Assembly (NCBI RefSeq): GCF_964199755.1
Contig: NC_133901.1
Span: 10,803,556 to 10,867,555 of the forward strand
Length of the DNA stretch: 64,000 bases
Direction of reading: 5' to 3'
DNA from: Larus michahellis
Lineage: Eukaryota > Chordata > Aves > Charadriiformes > Laridae
In this document: positions 57,201 to 64,000 of the stretch, in pieces
How positions within the stretch are numbered: the stretch's first letter is position 1
Layout of the letters: every line of letters starts with the position of its first letter
Position numbers and translations under genes: made by a program
The notes under the pieces: model-generated
Told to the model about the DNA's origin: nothing
Database searches by the model: none
What the model saw: the letters and a program-made list of their open reading frames with translations, nothing else

Positions 57201-60200
57201 AATCCCCATGGAATCTGTGCCCTCCTCCGAGCTACAAGGACTCTCTTATTTAGGATGCTTCTCTGATACGACATAGAAGAGAATCCGATAGAAACTAACT
57301 AGTCCTTCTCTTTGCCAGAGATGCACAGTTCTTGCATTTTGCCTGGTTTAGTTTGAAATATCTTCAGAAGTGAAATTTAGTCATGTCAAGTAAATGTTTG
57401 TCTTCATTAAATGCTTTCCATCATGATTTGTACTTATTGATCTTGTATCCCCCAACCAGAACCACGATACAGGACTGAATGCTGGTTTGGTTTAGAAACA
57501 CTCCTGACAGTAGAGATGCAAGAACTATAAAACATGACACGAATGCCAAAAAACTTCTCCCTTTTTTTCAGACTCTGTCTGCTACCTAACAGAATTTCAC
57601 CTCTCCCTAAAAGCTTTACCTCACTTTTATTTTTAAAACGTCAGAGCTATGTGCCACTTCTGACAGCCACAGTGTGACAGCTTTTACCGTGGGAAGTTCA
57701 TCCTGCTTAGATGGGCTCCTAGTCCTGGCAGTTAGGAGACTGGGGAGCAGGTGGTCCTCAGATGGAGGAGTTAACTTATCCAGGCTTGGTGCAAGGGCTC
57801 TTTCAGTTCTAGAGAGCTCTCCTACCACAGAAATGTATTTGGTCCGCAGTTGCTATGAGTATTTTTGCAGCATTAAGGGCAAAGTCAGCTCGGATGCATC
57901 AAGGTGGATTAGTAACACTCCTATCTCATCCTTTCTGCTAGCAAATGGGAAAACAGAAAAACACTTTGTGAGCTCAATTGATTCAGTGCTGCTTCACTTG
58001 CAGAATGAGCTGAGCCTAGGTGAAATCTCCTAAGGCCTTTATTGACAGAAAAGGTCAGGCAAAACAGCCTATTCTGGCCTTTCCATCAGCGTGGAGAACA
58101 CGTAAGCAAAGAAAATGCTTCAAGTGGGGATACTTTTGAAGCATGTGGTGCAAAAGTATCTGACCAGGCTAGTCTTTCCGCTGCAACATAATAATTTCCT
58201 TGGGCTACTCAGAAGCAGGAAGAACAGCCCTCACTGAGCTTCAAACTTGCTCTGGCAAGATGTCTACTACTAATTGAGCTAGCTAGTTTAACAATAGCTT
58301 TCCTGGCTCTGGTGTTGCTAGACAGCAGATAAGGCTAAGATCAGACTGCAGACATCCCATAAAAGGAAAAAAACCGCTACCTTATTCTTTACTATTATCA
58401 TAAGAAGCAGCAGAAATAACCTACTCTTTGTCCCCTCACCTGTCTGCTTAGGAAGCAGTTTCTGAAACAGAGGAAGTCTGCTGTGGCCATTCAGTCAGCC
58501 TGGCGAGGCTACTGCTGCCGGAAGGATTTCAGAATGGTAAGATGCAGTTGTATATAAATACATATGTATACTTTTACATATATACACATACACATATATT
58601 TCTATGTGTGTTTATGTACTATGCCCTGCCAGACTGAGTGGAGTATTAGGAATGAAGATACGCACAACTGAAGGAAGGAGAAGCAAGATGGCAGGGTGTA
58701 AAGAAGGGTGTAAAGCCCAAGAAGGGCTCTGGGACCTCTCTGGGCTTGCTGAACCTGTGACATTTCTGCTTTCTGGTGAAAGAGTAACCCAACTAACCTC
58801 TGGCAGGCCTGGCTCCAGCAACCTGACATACAAGTGATCCCACACTTCTTCTAGTCAGGAGTCCAAGGCTAGCATTTGTGCATCACCACCATGCTATGAG
58901 CAAAGTGTCTTCTACAACTGTTACAGTAAAGCTAGGACTCTGTAAAAAATTACCAGAAAAATCAGTATATCAGTCTCGCACTGTTAAAAATATGGGATGA
59001 TCTTCTATATATGGTGGGTTTTCTGGGTGAGGAAAGCTACACCATATTGGGGGCACTCACATAGTGTGTATTCGTGTGGCAGGAACTATTGCTAATATAT
59101 CCTGTACATCCCATTTGCAAGGGGCAGGAGGAGAAACTGCCAGTTTCAGTCAGAAACGTTTTCTATTCTGCATCAGTGATGCAATTCCTGTCTGAAGACC
59201 AGGCTGTTGTCCTGCACTCTGCCCCATCCTCCACTGCTGCTGCTTCTTTTGGGATTGTAATATCCATCTCTCCAGACATCCCTTTTTTTTCATTCACTTG
59301 GCTTCATTTCTGCCCTCTTCCTTCCCTTGCCGTAATCCCAGGCTATCATTGTCACTCCCTGGAGCCACTCCCTAGAACAGGTCCCCAAAAGAACTATCTA
59401 ATGTAGTTTTAAAAGCCTCTTAGTGGCAGAAAATAAAGCATAAAGGGCATTATCACTTTAGCCCCTTCCAGTGTCTTTACCCACTTACTGAATTTTGTTA
59501 TCTTCTACTCATCCCAACTTACTCCCAGTCTCAATGGTTTTGAACCATAATCACTTCTTTTTTCTCCACCTTGTACAGGCTATGCTGGGTTTTGGGCGCT
59601 TGCAGGCTCTCTACCGGAGCCGGCAGCTTGCTAAACAGTATGCAGCAACCCGGGCTCTTATCATCAGGCTTCAAGCCATGTGCCGTGGTTATCTGATGCG
59701 TCAAAAGATAGCAGAGCAGAAGAAAGCTGCATGTGTTATACAGGCATATGCAAGGGGCATGTTTGCTCGCCAAACCTACCAGAGGATGAAGAAGGAGGTA
59801 TGCTCACAGATACCTTGTGAACATGTTGTGTCTATGAAGGTCTGATAGAGATTTAATGACTAGCTAAGTGTTGCCATAGCATGGCACTGGATGTGGATAT
59901 TTATTTTGGGATATTTAATTTTGAGTTCTTGTCAAGTATGAAAGCAGAGTTTTAAGCAGATGATCTTGTTTATGTTTGCTTTCTGTGTTCATTATCATGG
60001 ATCAAAACTTCACTGGCAGAGCTGAAATGTTTTTGACAGAAGGGAGGAGAAAAGATACGATGTGCGTGTGTACCAGTCACTCCTGCAAGGGAAGGTCAAT
60101 TTCTACAGCAAGGCCTGATAATGTCAATTAGGGATCCATTCAAAAGGGAATCCAAATGTGCTGCCAGAGAAAAGCCTGTACTTACTACCTTGGCAGTCCA

Positions 60201-63200
60201 GAGCACATGGGAGGCCTTTCTATGATTTCCTTTCTGTATTAATGCTCTACAAACAGGATGAAGCCAGTCTGCAGATTTCTGCCTGTGGCCTGTTCCCTAA
60301 AATGACAAATCTAGAACTGCGTCCTTGTTGGGATAAAGTCCTGGTGTGAGCAGCTTTATTAATGGCAGAAGGGGGCTGGCTTAGTAGTTGTGGGAACAGT
60401 CACAGAATGGTCCTGTTGTCCACAGAACAAGCACAAGCTGGAAGCCAGGAATATCCGCTTGGAAGAAGAGAAACGTCTCATCCTAGTCCTTGGACCAGTG
60501 AAAGCGAGGGAAGAAGCTATGAGATTAGAACAGGTAGGTATGTTGGCAGAGGAACACCAAATGCTCTGTTCCACCTAACAAGATGGCTTGCCCAGCTCAC
60601 TCTTGCGGACTTGCTAAAAGATCTGAGCACTGCTATATTTTAATAAAAAGCAGACATCATTGTAAACCTATTTGTAACAATGCTTTAGAAATGGGACAAG
60701 GCAGACACATTCACGTTCCTGTTTGCAGTATGAGCTGGCAGGTTAGCCAAACGCATACAATGCTATTACAGCCCCTGGACACAAAACATTTTTAAATTTT
60801 AAATAATATGTGGGTTTCTGCTGTTAGGAAGTCTGTGTTTTCCCTATATTATCTCTTGTTGATAAAGTACTTAAAAAATTGCACATCATTACCAATAGGC
60901 CAACAGTCTATAAGGACAGCTGTAAGAGCAAGGTCTGTGTGACTGCTCAGCACAAGCAACATTTGACTTCACATCCCAACACCACACTAGCAGAGCTGGA
61001 CCTCACTGTCATAATACCTTTGTAATAGCGTTTCATCCTCGCACCCATTCATTCCAGCAGAATGATATTCCAGTCGTGCCTAACCAGCTTCTATGTTTAA
61101 AGGAACACCTGGCTACTCTGGAGAGAGAGGAGGCAGTAGCAAGACAAAGAAGGAATGCTCTTGACAATAAACCAATAAATCATGATGTTATCAGTGACCA
61201 AGAAATGGTGGACAAAATTTTTGGATTTTTACCTTCTGTGATCGGAGGCCAAGAAGGACAGGCTCCTCTGGGTTTTGAGGTACAGAGCTGCAGACTGGTA
61301 ATGGGTCATGGTCATCCCTCGTGTAAGTCTGTTGACTTTGTTGGAATTCCATCAGTGGTCAATTCTGTTTAATGAACTTCTGTACAGTGAAAGTCTCACC
61401 CAAATTAGTCACTGGACAGTCTCTTTGGGATCTGCTTTCAGAGGTAAGCTACCAAAAGATTTTGGTCACATGCAGTTTGGGGACTATGTGTCTTCAAAAG
61501 CTACTGCACATTTGTTTCCTCGGCCCAGCAGACCCTCACCACATAATGCTGTTTTCTGCATTTTGGCACCCACCCCATGTTCTGCTGACAGTGTTCCCAG
61601 TAATTTTCCAGCTGAAACAAGCTGGAAGTTCGTGACCTATGTTATCCCGTGTTCTTAAAAGCAAAATTTGAGATATACTGGCCCTGACAGCTGTGGAGGA
61701 TAGAATCGTGTAGGGAGAGGTAGGTGGAGTAGAATGGTCTGGGTTAGTGCAGGATGTGGGCAATGAGACAGCACCTGGATTTTCCATCAGCAATGTTCTT
61801 GATGACGACCAAGACGGGAAGGTTATATGGAATGGATGCATCTCAGAAGGACAAGCTCTGATTCCCAATGACCTATTGGTAGCAGCTGAAAATGGCTTTG
61901 GGGTTAGCTGGAAAGCCAAATTCTGGAGGACCTATGGCCAAGAGGAAAAAAAAAAAAAAGAAAAAAAAAGTAAAATAAGAATATCAGAGTACAGGAAAAG
62001 AAAATATGCTTCTTTTCCATGTTCTGCACAGGACTTGGAAACAAAGCCTAACAAGCTGGACGAGGTGGACCTGGACATGGTTCCCATGAGTGTGGAGCTA
62101 GAAGAGGAGGCAGATGGCTTGGAAGAATACACCTTCCCAAAGTTTGCAGCTACTTATTTCCAGGGATCGTCTACACATACACATATCCGGAGACATCTGC
62201 GGCACCCACTACTCTACCATGATGACAAGGACAATGTCCTGGTATCTTGCTCTTTGTTGTTGTTGAACCTGCTCCCTCCACAGTGCTGGCTTCTACAGCT
62301 CCCCTCATCCTTGGGTACCCTCCTCTGGCCCAGCCCTGGGAACCAGAGACTTCGGAGCCAAGGAGATAGTCCTAAGCACTTGTATGAAAGTAGTGGTTCC
62401 CATCAGCATTTTTTGGCACTTTGCAGGCAAGCACTTCACAAAGATACCTGCCCAACACAAGATCTCTGGACACCTTTAGTCTGCCTAAAGAGGGAACTCT
62501 GAGGTTTGTTTTGACTTCTCCAGATAGCCTTTGGGGGCAAAAACGGACTGGAGAGTAGAAGCATCACAGCTCGCCCATCTCTCTGCTCTTGTTAGGGTTG
62601 CTGGTCTGTGAGTTAGGACAGAAGGGGGAGGCCCAGGCTTCCAATTTTCCTGTTGAACCATAGGGGGATTGAGGAGGGGAGTTTTAGTTCACACCAAGCA
62701 GCCTTGCAGAATGGAGGATGCCATAATGCAAAAACTTCACTATTACTTGGCGTTCTAGTTCTGAGCATGAGGGCTCCTGGGAGAGTTGCTCATCTGTCCA
62801 GGCGGGTAAATGCAGAGTGCAGTTCAGCCAAGGTTTTCTGCCTCACTCCAGACACAGCACACCTGCAAGGTGCCAGTTAGGGGAATGGTGAGGGCTCAGC
62901 AATCACAGAGCAAATCTGACATTCCCACTAGAGCTGCACCCTCTTCCTTTGGCATGAGAGCGTTGTGAATGCTGCTCTTATGTTGTTTGACATGAAAGTC
63001 AACTCCTGGTGTAAATGGTGGGAGGAGATGATTCCCATCTTCCACGATTTGGACTGGGTAAAGAAAGAAAGGGCCCTGATCTAAACAGGCAGAAATGGCA
63101 TGAGACCATGGGTTCTCTTGGCAGTGTCTGACTGTGCTTTCTGCCCCTACAGGCTTCTCTAGTCGTGTGGGTTATCATCCTGAGGTTCATGGGGGACCTG

Positions 63201-63672
63201 CCAGAGCCAGCAATGTTTGCCAAGAATGCCACCTCCAAGAGCGGCTCTGTGATGACACAGATATATGACACGCTTGGCAGGAGAAACCAGGTCCAGTTCA
63301 GGAACGACAGCCCAAATATGGTGAGAGGCTATGCTTGTATTTTCATTTGCTTTCCTTGGTTGCTGTGCTGTTCTACCAAGAGTGAGAAGGCAAAGGAACC
63401 CTTTCATGCTACTGTACTTGAAAAATGCCAGAAGTGCAAAAGGGCCCCTGTCAGTCCTGGAAGGATGCTGCAGCTCCTTCTGGCACGAGGGAACTAAACA
63501 AAAACATTTCCATTTGAGCACCTTTCTATCCTTATGAAACATCCTTGCTGTGTGTTAAACTAATTTCCTATAATGGTAATGTCTGTTGCAGAGAGAAAGC
63601 AGAAAGGATAACAAGATTTCGAAGGGGATCTCTTCCCTGAAGCTGAAACGGTCATCCAAGTTGACAGGGAAG
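39188..63672 (+). CDS. MYO7B: Unconventional myosin VIIb, N-terminal half (25 coding exons; continues past right edge)
   Basis: MYO7B is the actin motor of the intermicrovillar adhesion complex at microvillus tips in enterocytes and kidney tubule, with USH1C, ANKS4B, CDHR2 and CDHR5. Exons: 39188-39205, 40598-40711, 41350-41502, 42646-42830, 43681-43802, 44483-44625, 44715-44828, 46307-46460, 47409-47485, 47793-47912, 48138-48280, 49512-49722, 51058-51193, 51421-51581, 54397-54534, 55465-55617, 56136-56234, 56791-56885, 58452-58536, 59579-59797, 60426-60533, 61103-61279, 62032-62241, 63153-63320, 63592-63672. Phases chain throughout, giving 1,128 codons of about 2,100. Order: SH3-like and motor (1-747), five IQ motifs (748-880), charged helix (881-about 950), start of MyTH4-1 (from about 1006). 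Assignment to VIIb rather than VIIa rests on [40 protein letters not shown] and [18 protein letters not shown], and on the gene lying beside IWS1. The MyTH4, FERM and SH3 remainder is outside the window. Confidence 0.97.
40598..56234 (+). CDS. MYO7B: MYO7B motor-domain exons
   Basis: Exons 2-17 encode about residues 7-747. Visible functional motifs: P-loop GESGAGKT at about 158-165 (exon 43681-43802), switch [10 protein letters not shown] at about 207-215 (44483-44625), switch II DIFGFE at about 437-442 (48138-48280), the relay/converter segment with [19 protein letters not shown] (55465-55617), and [11 protein letters not shown] closing the converter (56136-56234). The TEDS-rule residue, 16 before DAFVK, is Glu (in RGESVS), so the motor should not need phosphorylation there. 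All ATPase motifs are intact. The longest intron in this part is 51582-54396 (2.8 kb). Confidence 0.96.
40770..40930 (+). repeat. Old interspersed repeat fragment in MYO7B intron 2
   Basis: AGAATGGCCCTATTGTGTCA followed by GACCAAAGCTCCATCTAGCC and TGATAATGGCTGGTAGGATAC resembles an amniote repeat whose consensus reads roughly GGGTCAGACCAAAGGTCCAT then CTAGCCCAG. I know this pattern from reptile genomes but cannot name the family with confidence. The boundaries are approximate. Confidence 0.5.
51582..54396 (+). other. MYO7B: MYO7B intron 14 (2.8 kb)
   Basis: The largest intron of the visible part, between exons ending ADHAYK and beginning GLDTTKRLS. It contains scattered open frames (for example 52329-52877) with no similarity I recognise and no clear repeat. 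The other MYO7B introns longer than 1 kb (39206-40597, 41503-42645, 44829-46306, 48281-49511, 49723-51057, 56886-58451, 58537-59578) are likewise unannotated apart from simple repeats and the element at 40770-40930. Confidence 0.7.
56791..59797 (+). CDS. MYO7B: MYO7B neck: five IQ motifs
   Basis: Exons 56791-56885, 58452-58536 and 59579-59797 encode residues 748-880. Five light-chain-binding motifs follow one another: [57 protein letters not shown] and [14 protein letters not shown]. The spacing is about 23 residues, as in human MYO7A and MYO7B. In the family these bind calmodulin and calmodulin-like or essential light chains. The third motif lacks the canonical Gly and is the least regular. 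Confidence 0.95.
58548..58615. repeat. AT/CA-rich simple repeat
   Basis: Alternating purine-pyrimidine sequence (TATATAAATACATATGTATA, then ATATATACACATACACATAT) starts about 12 bp after the donor of the 58452-58536 exon. It has the form of a decayed TA/CA microsatellite. Confidence 0.75.
60426..61279 (+). CDS. MYO7B: MYO7B charged helix and pre-MyTH4 linker
   Basis: Exons 60426-60533 and 61103-61279 encode about residues 881-975. The first part is rich in Glu, Lys and Arg ([29 protein letters not shown]) and should form a single alpha helix or weak coiled coil that lengthens the lever. It is shorter than that of MYO7A but more charged than that of human MYO7B as I recall it. The second exon ends in [14 protein letters not shown] and [12 protein letters not shown], the conserved linker of myosin VII. 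Its acceptor (TTTAAAG/GAACAC) has a poor pyrimidine tract; the phase (0) supports the choice. Confidence 0.9.
62032..63672 (+). CDS. MYO7B: MYO7B first MyTH4 domain (start)
   Basis: Exons 62032-62241, 63153-63320 and 63592-63672 encode about residues 976-1128. An acidic segment ([10 protein letters not shown]) leads into [31 protein letters not shown] and [13 protein letters not shown], the hallmark first helices of a MyTH4 domain. The final exon is Lys/Ser-rich ([13 protein letters not shown]) and corresponds to the variable insert before SNLEKLHFI in MYO7A. The following exon is not in the remaining 328 bases. Confidence 0.93.
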
Positions 63673-64000
63673 GTAAGAGATGGAAATAAATTGCTTCTCT
63701 TAAGCCTTCTTGCCTGGAAACTTGTCTTCACCTTCTGACAGATGTTATGTGACAGCAGCCTGGGAACTTGTTCCCCTGCCAAGCCAGTGCAGCCCTGTGC
63801 AGGAGGTACCTGGTGCACTGTTCTTCTAGTGAAACTATCCTGCGTGTACTGCTGTCATTCATTCTCTGGTGGGTTAACTCCTTCCCTTCCTGCTGGAGAG
63901 TGACCCCTGAACACAGGGAACAATGTATTATTGAGAATTGTTGGTATTACAGAAGAGTTTGCCCAAAGCCCTGAGCAGACTGAGAACCCCCATGTGCTTA

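Noticed and set aside
61747-62502. A 251-codon plus-strand open frame covering a MYO7B exon
   Set aside because: Only 62032-62241 is coding. The part before it is intron, is not in frame with the preceding exon (61103-61279), contains poly-Lys from an A run, and resembles nothing; the part after the donor GTATCT is intron too.

Overview
This is a gene-sparse stretch of a vertebrate nuclear chromosome, almost certainly from a bird. The genes are split into many short exons with GT-AG introns. There are two CpG-island promoters. The interspersed repeats I recognise are almost all 5'-truncated CR1 LINE fragments with the avian signature (CATAGAATGG followed by GGTTGGAAGGGACCT); I saw no Alu-like or L1-like sequence. 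I cannot name the species. Exons were found by reading the translated blocks against remembered vertebrate proteins. Their borders were then fixed with splice sites, requiring the reading phase to stay continuous from exon to exon.

Layout. (1) 1-10571, minus strand: the 5' part of UGGT1, the folding-sensor glucosyltransferase of the endoplasmic reticulum, with eight exons in the window (the eighth is cut by the left edge) and a CpG-island promoter at about 10.18-10.96 kb. (2) About 10.7-13.97 kb: intergenic, no gene recognised. (3) 14242-31721, minus strand: all of IWS1, a transcription elongation and mRNA-export factor that partners SPT6, with thirteen shared coding exons plus two candidate 3'-terminal exons, and a CpG-island promoter at about 31.43-32.13 kb. 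(4) About 32.1-39.16 kb: intergenic, the shared upstream region of IWS1 and MYO7B. (5) 39188-63672, plus strand: the first 25 coding exons (about 1,128 codons) of MYO7B, the brush-border myosin VIIb. They cover motor, five IQ motifs, a charged helical region and the start of the first MyTH4 domain; the gene runs off the right edge.

The three genes do not form a pathway. IWS1 and MYO7B lie head to head, as I recall them in mammals. UGGT1 directly behind IWS1 differs from the human order as I remember it, where PROC lies beside IWS1. UGGT1 and IWS1 look like housekeeping genes with CpG islands, while MYO7B has no CpG island at its start, which fits a tissue-restricted gene.

I found no undescribed multi-gene system here. 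The most interesting item is a second, ancient-looking copy of the IWS1 terminal coding exon (16098-16226). It is in phase, ends in its own stop, and is about 50% identical in protein to the conserved terminal exon at 14242-14373. Other points worth checking are a 39-bp coding minisatellite in IWS1, an in-frame 57-nt IWS1 exon next to the AKT-site region, a strong divergent start codon and donor in the UGGT1 CpG island, and a six-codon first coding exon of MYO7B that looks MYO7A-like.
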